NCBI RefSeq assembly: GCF_000011225.1
Contig: NC_004432.1
Coordinates: 372,001-436,000, forward strand
Direction of reading: 5' to 3'
DNA from: Malacoplasma penetrans HF-2
Lineage (GTDB): Bacteria > Bacillota_I > Bacilli_A > Mycoplasmatales > Mycoplasmoidaceae
Length of the DNA stretch: 64,000 nt
Shown: positions 1 to 11,473 of the stretch, in pieces
How positions within the stretch are numbered: the stretch's first letter is position 1
Layout: every line of letters begins with the position of its first letter
Notes under the pieces: generated by a model
What the model saw: the letters and a program-made list of their open reading frames with translations, nothing else
Database searches by the model: none
What the model was told of the DNA's origin: nothing
Made by a program: the position numbers and the translations under genes

Positions 1-1792
1 TTAAATTTTTGATAAACAATTCTAGGTCATCAATACTTTCAAGATTACTGAAATCCAAATTAAAAATAAATTTGGATTTGTTAATACTGAAACTATTGAT
101 TTTTTTAACTAAATTTTTTACTGAAAAACTTCTTTTAGCTAATTCTAAAATTGGATAATTAATGACAATATTGTGGTGATTATATTTTTTCTTATTTTCA
201 CTAACTAATCTTTCAGAAAGTTTTAATGTTCTTAAAGCAAAGTTTCTTAATATTAATGTTTGATCTTCTTCTGAAGATATCTTGTTATAGATATCTTTAA
301 AATCATATATTTGTTCATCTATTCAAATCACGCCAGGTATTAAAAAATATTGAGAGATATTTGAATTAATCTTTTTAGCCTTAACTGAATTTATGTTTAT
401 ATAGCTTTTATCTAAAGTATAGTTTTCTTTTACTTTTTTAAAATCAGTCTTATTACTGTTATCATCTATATCTTTGAAGTTAAAAACTTTAACACTATTT
501 TTATATTTTTTGCTAACTCAGTGACTTTTTAATTTTTGGTTATATTCAACAAGTTTTTCAAAATCGTTTGAATGCATCCCATAAATTGAAACAAAACAAG
601 ATGTTTCAAAGTAATATTCTTTATCTTTAAAGATAACAGGTTTACTAGAAAACTCTTTGAACTTTTCTTCTAATAAATTAAAGAAATCATTTCTATCTCT
701 ATCTGCTAAAAAATTATTTTCATATGACTTTACTAAATTCAATTCATTGGCATTTATTTCATAAAAAAAACCATATTCATTTCACTTGGTTTTGAAAAAG
801 AACATGTGTTGTATTTTTTTTAAATTCTTTTTAACTTTTTTATTAGTCTTTTCTACTGGTGTATTAAAATCTTTTTTTAAAAAATTTTTCAAATTATCAA
901 TTAATAGTTTTAATACATCTCTGTTTTCTGTATATACATCATTTGTAAGTTTAAATTCAAAAGTAATAAATAAACCTGTTCTAATTTTGTTATTTCTTAC
1001 ATGGTTATTAAAAGCATTTTTAGAATATCCACTATTTACAAAAATTTCATTGTCATACATGATTGATTCTTTAAGAGTAAATGTGTTGTCTAAAATTCTT
1101 TTTATTAAACTAGATACTGCAACAGAAGCTAAAAAAAGTAATCAATTAACTAATATATTTACAAAGATCACACTTCATTGTGTCATTGATGCACTGATAA
1201 TAAAAAAAGCTGTAAATCTTACAATTGAGAAAAGAATTAAACTTACAATTGGTCAAATTATAAATAATCAATAAATTTTATTTGATTTACTTTTTTTTAA
1301 TTCACTTCTTTTTAAAAAAACATTGCTAATTAAAGCAAAAATATAAGATAAAAAATAAAAAATAATTAGATATATCAGTGATAAAAAAGGAGTTTCATTT
1401 CCTCCGTAAATTAAATATAAAATGTTAGAAATGATAAATGCAGGAATAGTACCTATCATTATTCAGTGGCTTACAAATATACCAACTACTAAAAAAACTA
1501 TTACTTGCATTGAAATCAAATAAAAGTTGGAATTAATAATATTGTTTACATAATAAAACAATGGGATAACAGCAGCTGATAAAGTCATTCCAATTGCTTG
1601 ATAAATAAATATTTGTTTTATATATCCAATGTTTTTAAATGAAAATATTTTTTTAGATATAGTAGTTGATAAAAAGTGTATCAACACTGACATTGCTATA
1701 GAAAAAAGAACTGATAATAAAACAACTAGAAAAAAATCAGATAAATTAGTGAAATCTAAAAAAGGGGTAATAAGGCTTTGTAAATTTATCAT
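1..1792 (-). CDS. Membrane protein with degenerate GGDEF-like and EAL-like domains (C-terminus beyond window)
   Basis: The frame stays open from an ATG at 1792 to the left edge when TGA is read as Trp. Residues 1-235 are strongly hydrophobic and hold seven or eight membrane segments. From about residue 240 the protein is soluble. An alpha/beta stretch contains YEINANELNLV (NANEL at 347-351), placed where GGDEF proteins have their GGDEF loop. After a linker, residues about 470-590 resemble the first half of an EAL domain, with LIPGVIWIDEQ in place of the EAL signature and HHNIVINYPILELAK like the 'vsiN.sp.ql' strand. Both catalytic signatures are lost, so c-di-GMP synthesis or hydrolysis is unlikely; a sensory or binding role is inference. 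No strong ribosome-binding site precedes the ATG. The fold assignment is by eye only. Confidence 0.6.
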
Positions 1793-1894
1793 ATTTGATT
1801 TAGGTTTAATTAATGATATTCATTTTTATTATTATAAGTATATAGAATAAATTGACAATGATTTAATGATTATCCTTATTTATAAATAAATTAT

Positions 1895-1968
1895 TTAGTT
1901 TGTGGTTTTATTTTGACTTAGCAAAACCGTTTAATAACACATTAAGTAATTACTTTATAACAAACTAA
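1895..1968 (+). promoter_or_regulatory. Structured element in the hisS upstream region
   Basis: An outer inverted repeat, TTAGTTTGT (1895-1903) with ACAAACTAA (1960-1968), encloses a GGTTTT/AAAACC hairpin (1904-1909 with 1923-1928) and the palindrome AAGTAATTACTT (1943-1954). It lies 85-158 bases before the hisS ATG, between divergent genes, so it may be a folded leader or a set of operators. No T-box consensus is visible. Confidence 0.35.
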
Positions 1969-2052
1969 TTCATTTATTGCTTTTTATAAGAAAATGAATA
2001 AAAATATTTACTCTGATTTAAACTTAATATGATTATTTAATGGAGATTAGTA

Positions 2053-3333
2053 ATGGTAATCAAAAAACCAAGAGGAACATATGATTTATTTGGTGAAGAA
2101 ATTGAGGTTTTTAACAAAATAAATGATGTTCTAAAAACAATAAGTAATACATATAATTGTCATGAAATTAAAACGCCTATTTTTGAACACAAAGAACTAT
2201 ATATTAGAAACATTGGTGAAAGTAGCGATATTGTTACTAAAGAGTTTTATGATTTCAAAGATAAGTCAGATAGAGAATTAGCTTTAAGACCAGAAAACAC
2301 TGTTGGTGTTATTAGAAGTGTTGTTGAAAATAAACTTTTATATACAAATCCTTTTCCTTTGAAGTTTTATTATTTAGGTCCAATGTTTAGGTATGAAAGA
2401 CCTCAAAGTGGAAGAAACAGACAATTTTATCAATTTGGAATTGAGTTTATAGGTGTTAAAAATATCCTTAATGAAATTGAAGGTATTTTATTTGCATTAG
2501 ACATTTTAAAAAAACTAAACATTACTAATTGAAAATTAAAAGTGAATTATATTGGAAGTATTGAAACAAGAGAAAAATGAATTAACTCTTTAAAAAAATA
2601 CTTTAACAAATATAAAGATGAGTTATCAGAAGACTCAAAAAATAGAATTGAAAAAAACCCATTAAGAATTTTGGATGATAAAGTGGATGGATCAAAATCT
2701 TTTGTTAAGAGTTGTCCAAAAATAGAAGAATTTTTAACAAAAGAAGAAAAAGAAGAATCAGATAATTTTATTAAATGTTTAAAAACTATAGTTAATGAAT
2801 TTGAATTTGATAGCACTCTTGTAAGAGGTTTAGATTATTACTCAGGACCTGTATTTGAAATAGTAAGCCAATCAAATAAATTAACAGGACAATCAACAAT
2901 TATAGGTGGTGGAAGATACACTAAACTTACTAAAGAACTAGGGGATAATGATTATATTTGTTTTGGGTTTGCATTAGGGATGGAAAGATTAATGCTAGCT
3001 TATAGAGATGAAAATCAATTTCTGTCTAATAATTCAGTAGATGTATATATTGCTTCAATTGGATCAGTTGAATCTGAATTAGTTGCTATGAACTTTGCAA
3101 ATCAATTAAGAAATTTAAACTATAGAGTTGAAGTAAATTTTGATTTAAAAAAAATAGATAAACAATTTAAAAATAGTAATAAATATAACCCAAAAATTAT
3201 TTTAATTTATGGTGATGAAGATCATAAAAATAAACAAGTAACTTTAAAAAACCAAAAGACCCTTGAAAACAAAGTTATAAAACTTAATGAATTAAATAAT
3301 AAAATTAAAGAATTTTTTGAAAGTGATAAATAA
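2053..3333 (+). CDS. hisS: Histidyl-tRNA synthetase
   Basis: Class II aminoacyl-tRNA synthetase that charges tRNA-His in the cytoplasm, 426 residues, the usual bacterial length. It opens with KKPRGTYDLFGEE, the family's N-terminal signature. Motif 2 is visible as FRYERPQSGRNRQFYQFGIE, the histidine-A motif as LVRGLDYYSGPVFEI near residue 257, and motif 3 as GFALGMERL. The C-terminal anticodon-binding domain starts near residue 335 (VDVYIASIG). The ATG follows GGAGATTAGTA. One or more TGA codons are read as Trp. It is the first gene of a hisS-aspS-trmB operon; aspS starts 14 bases after its stop, and hisS-aspS pairing is common in Firmicutes and mollicutes. Confidence 0.97.
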
Positions 3334-3347
3334 AAAAGGTATTAATA

Positions 3348-5090
3348 ATGAAAACTAATAATGTTGTATATTGTGGGAATGTTGATAATAAACTTGTAGG
3401 AAAAGAGGTTGTAATTAAAGGATGAATTAAAAAGAACAGAAAATTGGGTTCTTTAATTTTTATTGATATCTATGACATTACAGGGATTGTACAAGTTGTA
3501 GTTGAAGAGGAAAATAAATTTTTTAACAACTGTTTACAAACACCTAAAGAATCAGTAGTTGAAGTAATTGGAATAGTTAGAAAAAGAAGTAATGTAAACA
3601 AAGAGTTAAAGACTGGTGAATTTGAAATTGATTTAAAAGAATTCAAATTATATTCAAAAGCTGAAACTCCTCCTTTTTTAATTCAAGATGATACAGATGG
3701 TTTAGAAGATTTGAGATTGAAATATAGATACTTGGATTTAAGAAGACCAGTAATGCAAAACAATATTATTAATAGAGGGAAAATAATTAATTTATTTAGA
3801 AGCTTTTTAGTTAAAAATAATTTTAATGAAATAGAAACACCTTACTTATCTAAACAAACTCCAGAAGGTGCAAGAGATTATTTAGTTCCAACTCGTAGTA
3901 AAAAATTCTTTGCCCTTCCTCAATCTCCTCAAATCTATAAACAACTATTAATGGTTTCAGGAATGGATCGTTATTTCCAAATTGCTAGATGTTTTAGAGA
4001 TGAAGACTTAAGAGCAGATAGACAACCTGAATTCACACAAATTGATATTGAAACTTCATTTTTATCAGATCTTGAAATTCAATCTATTGTTCAAGAAATG
4101 TTTATTTATGTTTTCAAAGAATTCTTTAATATTAAATTAAAAACTCCTTTTACTAGAATGTCTTATAGTGATGCAATTGAATATTATGGTTCAGATAAAC
4201 CAGATATTAGATTTGAAAATAAAATCATGAATTTAACAAATTATTTTAAAGATACAAACTTTAAAATATTTAAATCTATTTACGAATCTAAAAATAGAAT
4301 TTCAGCAGTATTTGTTGAAGATAACATTGTAAAACAAGATATTAAAAAATTAGAGAAATTAGCTCAAGATAATAAAGCCAAAGGTTTAGCTTATTTATAT
4401 ATTGAAAATGGAAAAATGAGTTCTGGTTCAATTGCAAATGTAATTGAAAGTGAAATCATTGAAAAAATATGTAAAGATAACAAATTATCAAATGGTACAT
4501 TATTCTTTGTTGCTGACAAATATGAAATAACTCAACAAGCATTAGGAGCTATTAGAAAAGAGTTTGTTAACATTTCAAAGAAAATCAAAATGAATGAAGA
4601 GTTTGCTTTCTTATGAGTTGTTGATTGACCATTATTTGAATACAGTGAAGAAGAAAAAAGATATGTTTCAGCTCATCACCCATTTACAATGCCAACAGCT
4701 GAAACACTAGATACTTTTGATAAGGACCCTGCAAATGCAAAAGCAATAGCATATGACTTAGTTTTAAATGGGTTTGAAATTGGTGGTGGATCTTTAAGAA
4801 TTTATAACAGTGAATTACAAACAAGAATGTTTAAATTTTTAGGTCTTAATGATAGCCAAGTAAAAGAAAAATTTGGATTCATTATAAATGCATTCAAATA
4901 TGGGGTTCCTCCTCATGGTGGAATAGCTTTTGGGATTGAAAGAATTTTAATGATTATGTTGAATACTAACAGTATTAGGGATGTAATTGCTTTTCCTAAA
5001 AATTCAAGTGGTGTAGATTTATTATTTGAAACTCCATCTGATGTTTCAAATGAAAGTTTGAAAGAATTAGGTATTAAATTAGAAAAATAA
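3348..5090 (+). CDS. aspS: Aspartyl-tRNA synthetase
   Basis: Class II synthetase that charges tRNA-Asp, 580 residues, bacterial type. The N-terminal OB-fold anticodon-binding domain (residues about 1-110) is followed by the catalytic core: motif 1 around FNEIETPYLSKQTPEGARDY, motif 2 around FQIARCFRDEDLRADRQPEF, the bacterial GAD insertion (about residues 280-400), and motif 3 as GIAFGIERILM. The start at 3348 is 14 bases after hisS and is needed to include the OB fold; an internal ATG at 3444 would remove it. Several TGA codons encode Trp. It lies 5 bases before trmB, so the three genes are probably cotranscribed. Confidence 0.97.
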
Positions 5091-5095
5091 AAATT

Positions 5096-5758
5096 ATGGG
5101 TAGATTAAGAAAAGATTATCAAGATGAATTAAGATTGTTTAACAGTCAAGAGTTTTATGTTTTAAACCCTAATCAATACAAAGGATTATGGAATCAACAA
5201 ATATTTAAAAATAACAACAATATTGAAATTGAAGTTGGGACTGGTAAAGGTACTTTTATTTTTAATAAAGCATTAAAAAATAAAAATATAAATTTTATTG
5301 CTATTGATAAATATCCAACTATACTAGCTAAATTATTAAATAAATTAGAGTCTTGTAGTGAAACTTTAACTAATATAAAAATCATTAGTATAGATGCTAA
5401 AAACATTAATGATATTTTTGATAAGAGTGAAATTAGTAAAATTTATTTAAATTTTGTTGACCCATGACCTAAAACTCATCATGAAAAATTTAGACTAACA
5501 AATTCTTTTTATTTAAATTTATTTTTGCCTTTATTAAAACAAGATGGATTAATTGAATTCAAAACAGATAATTTAAACTTCTTTAATTATTCACTTTCTG
5601 TTGCTAGAGAAAATTCTTTTTGTTTAACTTTTGCCACAAAGAATTTATATAGCTCAGCTCATGCTAAAGATAATATCCAAACTGAGTATGAAAGAAAATG
5701 ATCAAATAGAGGATACAAAATTAATAAACTGGTAATTAAAAATAACATTTCACAATAA
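5096..5758 (+). CDS. trmB: tRNA (guanine-N7-)-methyltransferase
   Basis: SAM-dependent enzyme that makes m7G46 in the variable loop of tRNAs; 220 residues, normal for TrmB. The SAM-binding loop is EVGTGKGTFIF near residue 44. The family's catalytic and tRNA-contact segment is NFVDPWPKTHHEKFRL, in which the Trp is a TGA codon at 5467 region, so a standard-code reading would truncate the protein. The conserved C-terminal TEYERKWSNRGYKI segment is present. The gene starts 5 bases after aspS, with no separate promoter visible, and closes the operon. Confidence 0.95.
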
Positions 5759-5778
5759 TACTTATATTTAATATTGTT

Positions 5779-5809
5779 AATAAAATAATTAATAAAAAAT
5801 TATTTTGTT
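5779..5809 (+). terminator. Hairpin after trmB
   Basis: Arms at 5779-5790 and 5798-5809 pair over 12 positions with one G-U. The following run is only partly T-rich, so termination is likely but not certain. Confidence 0.4.
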
Positions 5810-5856
5810 GATTATTTAATTTTTTAAACTTATAAATTAAGTGAGGTCTAGGTATT

Positions 5857-7401
5857 ATGAAAAGAAAAGTTATTACTATTTTAGCTTCAGTATCTGTTGG
5901 CTTAATAGCAATTGTGACTGCTGTTCCAATTTCTTATTCTGTAAATAACCACACTAATAGTAATAGTGGTTATGATAGTGATAATGATTCTAATAATTTT
6001 CCCAATCAAAATAATTCCAATAATGGATCAAATCAAAACAATATAGATCCAAACTGAAATAGTAATTGAACTCCCATAACTTATGCTAACAAAGCTAACC
6101 CTATTAATGATGGTGGTGGAGCTCATATGTTTGCTAAATATGATTCAAGATCAAATTCACTTATACCATCTGTTGGTCCAAAAGGTGTAACACCATCTCC
6201 TGGTGTTCCTAAAAACTCAGGGTTTTCAAGAAATTATTTATATAACGAAACACAAGTCAAACAAGCTAAAAGAACTGTAGGGATTGGATTCATTAGAGGA
6301 AAGGGAATGGGAATAAACTCTGGCACTGGATGAATTCTAGATTATAAATTAACTCAAGATTCTAGTTCATACCCATTAACTTGATACTTTGCAACAAATG
6401 CTCATGTGATTCAAAACTTAAGAGTTAAAAATGACATTATAACTCCAGAACGTTATGAGAATATAGAAAATAGTACTTATAATACTGAACAAATTAAGTT
6501 CACATCATTAAAAGATTATTCAATGAATACTAATTTAGACTTTTCTCATGAATATACTTATTTAACTCCAAAATTGGACAGCAATGGTGTATCCAACATT
6601 AGAACAGTAATGATTGGAAATGATTTTTTAAAAACTTCACCATCTTACTTTTCAAAATATGAAAAATATCAAAAGTTTGAAGAGTATGCAGATTTTGCTG
6701 TAATGGAAGTTACATTTGATGATGAACAACAAGCAAGAAAAGTTACTAATAATTATGCAGATGATAAAACTAATCAGTTTAAATATAAGAAACAAAGTTT
6801 GTTAGCTCATCCAGAAGATATTAAACCAAACAATTATTCAATAGTTGGTTTTCCTGCAATTGATCCTATAAAAAATTATGCTTGATCTAATATTGCAGTT
6901 AATAGACCTGAAAATCCAACAGAAGAACAGAAGAAAGAATTATCAAGTTTGGCATCTACAGGATTTTATAATACCTATAAAGATAAAGTTGGTGTATTTG
7001 ATGCTACAATTGGATTATCATTTTTCACAACTACTTATTCTGTACAACCTACAACTTTTAAAGAAGAAAATTTCTTACCTTGAGGATTATTATATCCAAC
7101 AGATTATTCAGCATTAACTCAAGGTTCATCTGGTAGTATGATGATGGATAAAGATGGTTATACATGAGGAATTCATTTCTTAATTGATCCAGATGCTTCA
7201 GTGAGTTTTTCTCAAGCTTTATATAGTGAAGGTTTTGATTATGGTGGTGCTTTTGGTAAATACAATCTTGAAGGCTATGACCTAATAGATGGTGGATTTA
7301 TAAACCAAAAGAAATCTTATCGTGATGGTTTGATTCAACTTTATGGTAAAGATAATAGTTTTAAAACTAATTTATATCCTAATGGAGTTAACAGAAATTA
7401 A
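5857..7401 (+). CDS. DUF31-family S1-like serine protease, surface anchored or secreted
   Basis: 514 residues. A basic N-terminus and hydrophobic segment (residues 5-30) form a signal or anchor with no lipobox cysteine; an Asn/Ser-rich spacer follows to about residue 65. The protease part shows a trypsin-like triad in the DUF31 arrangement: His183 in ATNAHVI, Asp279 in YADFAVMEV and Ser425 in QGSSGSMMM. DUF31 proteins include the mycoplasma immunoglobulin protease MIP; substrate here is unknown, and no gene for an Ig-binding partner (MIB) is adjacent. The ATG follows GTGAGG. It is a clear paralogue of the gene at 27578, sharing the C-terminal pattern LYGKDNSFKTNLYPNGV. Several TGA codons encode Trp. 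Confidence 0.88.
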
Positions 7402-7421
7402 ATAGTTAATTGCATTAATTT

Positions 7422-7459
7422 AAAAACTAGAACTTATTTAAATAATGTTCTAGTTTTTT
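7422..7459 (+). terminator. Terminator of the DUF31 gene
   Basis: Perfect stem AAAACTAGAAC with GTTCTAGTTTT, followed by a T run. Confidence 0.85.
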
Positions 7460-7568
7460 GTTTATTTACTTTTTAAAAGCTTTAGTTTTGATAATGATTC
7501 CATTTAAGTTTGCTGCTTTTGCTGTCCATATAAATATACCTATTATTTACAAAATAAAGGAAAATACT

Positions 7569-8330
7569 ATGGAAAAATTAAAAAAATTTAAAGAATGACT
7601 GATCAACATTAAAGGATACAGCCCAAAAACTATTGAAGTATATTGTAAATATGCTCATTTTTTAATAGAGAATGATGAAAACTATTTTATCACTATGGAA
7701 AAATATAAACATACTACCAACAATTCCAAAAGAATAATCTTAAGTTCTTTCAAAAAATACTATGAATTCACAGATGATAAAAGAAGAGAAGAAATTGAGT
7801 TGCCTAAAAAAGAAAAAAGAGTTCAAGATTATGTAACTTATGATGAGTACATTAAAATTATAGATTTTATAAAAAATCACAAAAGTAGCAACATGAGTTT
7901 AGCAATTATAAGACTGTTGTTTGAAACAGGGATTAGATCAGCTGAACTATTGAATATTAAAACCAGTGATATTTATAAAAATAGAATAAGAATCTATGGA
8001 AAAAACAGATTAGAAAGATTTATTTATGTATGTGATTCTTTAGAAAAAATATTGAATCAGTTAGTTAAGAAAAGAAATAAAGAAAATGTAGACAAAGTCT
8101 TTCCTATTACTTACAAAGCTTTATATAAAAGAGTTAGAAACTTGAGCAAGAAAGTTAATAAAAAGTTATCTCCCCATATGTTTAGAAGAGGATTTGCAAC
8201 ACATTGCATTGGTAAGAACATTGGTATTTACCAAATTTCTTTAATGATGGGCCATGAAAACATAAATACCACAAAGAACTATATTAAGTGTTCTTACTCA
8301 GAAGAAATGATGTCTTCAATTTTCAAGTAA
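7569..8330 (+). CDS. Tyrosine recombinase (XerC/XerD-like integrase)
   Basis: 253 residues. Residues 1-90 form the SAM-like core-binding domain (LINIKGYSPKTIEVYCKYAH). The catalytic domain has Arg123 in FETGIRSAELL, His203-x-x-Arg206 in HMFRRGFATH, His229 in MGHENINTT and Tyr238, 9 residues after that His. All are intact, so the enzyme should be active. The ATG follows AAAGGA. There are no phage genes or att-like repeats beside it. In mollicutes such orphan recombinases serve either chromosome dimer resolution or site-specific inversion of surface-gene promoters (known for M. penetrans and M. pulmonis); which applies here cannot be told from the window. Confidence 0.93.
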
Positions 8331-8394
8331 TTTGTATATAAAAAGAACTAATTCTATTTATAATAAAATTCATTTGATTTCTAAGGTTTAAATT

Positions 8395-9024
8395 ATGAAT
8401 AAAGTATACACAATTTTAAATAATGTTCTTATAGCGGGGATTGGTATATTTGGTATTGCCACAGTTGCTACAACTTTTGAGTTATTTACTAACTATAATT
8501 TAGCATCAAGAGAATATAGTTTCTATTATGCTTATTCTTCTGCTGACAAATCTGTAAAAGATACTATTAGTAATGAATTAAAAGAAGTTATTAAAACTAA
8601 ATATAGTGGAAGCAATAATACTGAATATTTATCATTAGATACAATAGAAAGTTTAACTAGTAAGGGTTCAAAAAGTTTTTTTGATTTCTTAAAAAATAAG
8701 AACAATGAGAATTCTATTATTTACAATTATGAAGTTAATAACACTATATCAAATAATATTAATAGTGCTACTTTTTCAACAAACTTATCAAGTCTTAAAT
8801 CAAAAATTCAATCCTTACAAAATACAGATGAAACTCTTTATAGAAAAGCTGTTAAATATGCAAATGAATTGGTGGTAAAAAATTATAAATATAAAAAGAC
8901 CCCAGAAAATATAAGTTTTATTTCTGGAATGATATTTGTTTTCATTGCTATTATATGAGCTATAGTTTTCTGGACTATTTTTTTATATAAAAGAAAGCAT
9001 AGTAAAGCAAAAACTACTAAGTAA
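8395..9024 (+). CDS. Small membrane protein with two transmembrane segments and an outer domain
   Basis: Not recognised. 209 residues. A hydrophobic helix at about 9-30 and another at about 179-200 (ISGMIFVFIAIIWAIVFW) flank a Ser/Asn/Lys-rich domain of about 140 residues, followed by a basic tail. The topology suggests an external domain held at both ends. The second helix depends on a TGA codon at 8956 read as Trp; standard code would truncate it. A TATAAT-like element lies about 35 bases upstream. The layout resembles the protein at 59282, but I see no convincing sequence identity between them. Confidence 0.7.
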
Positions 9025-9049
9025 TATTTTTTTTAGTCTGTAATAAAAA

Positions 9050-9088
9050 AAAATATAATGTCTAAATTTAATAGACATTATATTTTTT
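9050..9088. terminator. Bidirectional terminator between convergent genes
   Basis: Stem AAATATAATGTCT with AGACATTATATTT, A-rich on the left and T-rich on the right, serving the genes that end at 9024 (+) and 9103 (-). Confidence 0.85.
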
Positions 9089-9102
9089 AATTTAAAGTAT
9101 TA

Positions 9103-11154
9103 TTACTCATTAATTACATCTTCATATTTGTTTAATAAATCTTTAATAAATAGTTCAATTGCAATCATTGATCTTACATCATTTTCACAATAAGTTTTCA
9201 TTTCATTTTCTAATTTTTTTCACTCTGAATCACTTACTAAATCAAAAAACCTTTTAGTTGTTTCTTCTTGGCAGACTTGACCATTGCCTATTTTTAAAGT
9301 GTTGTAATCTAAACATTTAGCTTGTTCATATATTTTTTGATTATATTTACCAACTAAGGGTAACACTTTTTTGATTGAGTAAAATCCATATAATTCTTTG
9401 AAAAAGATGTAATAACCAACTTTATCAGTGCCTGAGGATAAAATAAAAAAATCTGCTAAATCATAAATATTTTTGTTAATTTGTTCTACTTTAAATGTAT
9501 ATTCTTTTTCATTAATAAATTTAGCCATTTCTTTTAATCTAGAACACTCAAATGATTTATTGTAAACAATGTATGAAGTGCTGTGAGGAGAGCTAATTCT
9601 AACTGATAAACCATCTTTAATAGGCTCTGGTCCAAAGTATATTGAATCTATAATTTGTTTAAACCAATCAATGTTAATATTTTTGGGGTCAATGATAAGG
9701 TTATCACAAGTTAGATTTTCTATTTTACTGTTAGTAGTAGATTTTATTATTGAACATTGAGTAACAATTTGCATAAAAGGTAAAGAGTTATCAATCACTC
9801 TAATAGGTGAGCTTATAGTTTCAAAGTCAAAGTAAACTTTATTTTCTTTTAATTCATTTATTTTGATATTACAAAATTCATTGTTAATAAGTCCTGCTTT
9901 TTTTGTGTTAAATAAGTTTAGGTAAAATTCAGGATTTTTTGATGGTTGCTTTAAAAAGTTTTTTATGTCATCTTTCTTTTTTATTTTCTCTATTGCTTCT
10001 ATTGTTTGATCTGCAACTTTTCCTGAATAGTTATAAAGGTTATATCCCATCAGTGAATATAATTTTTTTTCTGTTGGGAAATAATCACAATTTTTTATTG
10101 GGCTTTTATCATTTACTGAAGGTGCAAAAGTAGGAAAACTCTCTTCATTTAAAGAATCTTTATGAGATTGAAGTTTAGATATTGCTTCAACAAACTCACT
10201 GTTTATTTTTTTTATTAATTCATATGATTTTGCATATTTTTTTCTTGTTGCAGGATATTTTGGACACTCTGTATTTGACTCAATATCATTGTAATTTTCA
10301 TACATTAAATCTTTTATTTTTAAAGGTTCTATATCTTCATCATATGGAATACCTTTCTTAATTTGGTTTGAAATAAGAACAATCTCTTCTTTTCTTCTAT
10401 TTTCTTTTATCCTTGGTGAGACTGTTACTGTTTTAGATAAATTTATATATGGAGTAGTTTCTAAACTTACTTCATTCTTATTTAAAAACTTATACTCTAT
10501 TAAACATAATTCATAATCAAATAATAAATTTTGCTTTAACAAATAATCTTGGTTTTCTATTACATGCATCTGAAAATATAAATCTAAGTAGTGAACAAAT
10601 TTTGCAGATGTTGTTCCTTTTGTTTCTATAACTGTTAATTTATTATTTTCTTTTACAACAGCATCTGATTTTGTAATCATATTTTTATAAATAAATACTG
10701 GCTGAAAAATAATAATAGATTCATGCTGTTCTAATAATTCTTGAGTCTTATCAGCTTGTTCTTTATTCTTTTTAAATTTCAATTCTTGCTCTATATCTAC
10801 AACTGTTTGAATGTGTTTATATTTTTCACATAAATAGTTTCTAGAAGCTTTATCAATGATGTTTCCTTGAACCATGTAGATGTTTTTGTTTTGTTCAGCA
10901 GATGTTGGATTGTTTTCCTTAAATTGTTTGTATAGTTCATAACTATCAATTTCTAACTCATCACTATCTTCTAATTCATCATAACTATTTTCATCATTAA
11001 TATTAAAATTCTTATTCTTTTTCTTTGATAAATATAAATTTATTTCTCATTCTAGTTTTTCTTCAATTTCATTTATACTAAAAAACCACAAACCTTTTGG
11101 TTTTGTGTAATAGTCAATATAGTTATATTTGCTTAAATATTCAGATTTTTTCAT
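9103..11154 (-). CDS. DUF2779-type nuclease: PD-(D/E)XK-like domain fused to a DEDDy exonuclease domain
   Basis: 683 residues, start ATG at 11154; the region upstream of an internal Met at residue 94 is in frame and contains TGA-coded Trp. Residues about 130-200 show a RecB/Cas4-like pattern: Asp164 (KSDAVV), Glu177-Thr-Lys179 (VIETK) and Gln195 in YFQMHV. The C-terminal half is the mollicute DUF2779 domain, an RNase H-like exonuclease fold, with Asp443-Phe-Glu445 (YFDFET) and Tyr655-x-x-x-Asp659 (YCENDV), a DEDDy pattern. A central acidic spacer separates them. A DNA repair, degradation or nucleotide-scavenging role is likely; the substrate is unknown. It is transcribed divergently from the ferritin-like gene. 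Confidence 0.8.
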
Positions 11155-11473
11155 AATTATATTTTTTAAACCAATACTTTAAAGTATATAAAAGTATCTT
11201 CAAAATATTGAGTAAAAATAAATTTAACATAAAGTTGTAGGTAAGATTCACTTGCTAATATAAACTATATTAAAGTTTTATAAATAACATATTTGTTTTA
11301 TTGTTTTGTGCTACACAAATAGAGTAAAAGCACTATATTAGGTAAATAATTATTACTAATTACCTTTTTAATTTGTCTTGTTCAATAAATTAAACATTAA
11401 TTTGTAAGATTGATTATTTTTTGAGTATAAAAGGAGTAAACTTTTTATAATAATTAAAACCAAGGAGAAAACT
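11155..11473. promoter_or_regulatory. Divergent promoter region of nuclease and ferritin-like gene
   Basis: No gene in these 319 bases. Two inverted repeats stand out: TTTGTG-cta-CACAAA (11305-11319) and AGGTAA (11340-11345) with TTACCT (11360-11365). The ferritin promoter is probably TTGAGT (11421-11426) with TATAAT (11446-11451), and AAGGAG lies 6 bases before the ATG. The repeats are operator-like, but no regulator is assigned. Confidence 0.45.

Noticed and set aside
786-1274. Open frame on the plus strand
   Set aside because: It lies opposite a continuous minus-strand gene that runs through TGA codons; its hydrophobic translation is a complement artefact.
1895-1968. Possible tRNA, since outer arms and two hairpins give 74 bases
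   Set aside because: No T-loop TTCGA, no CCA, no proper anticodon arm.
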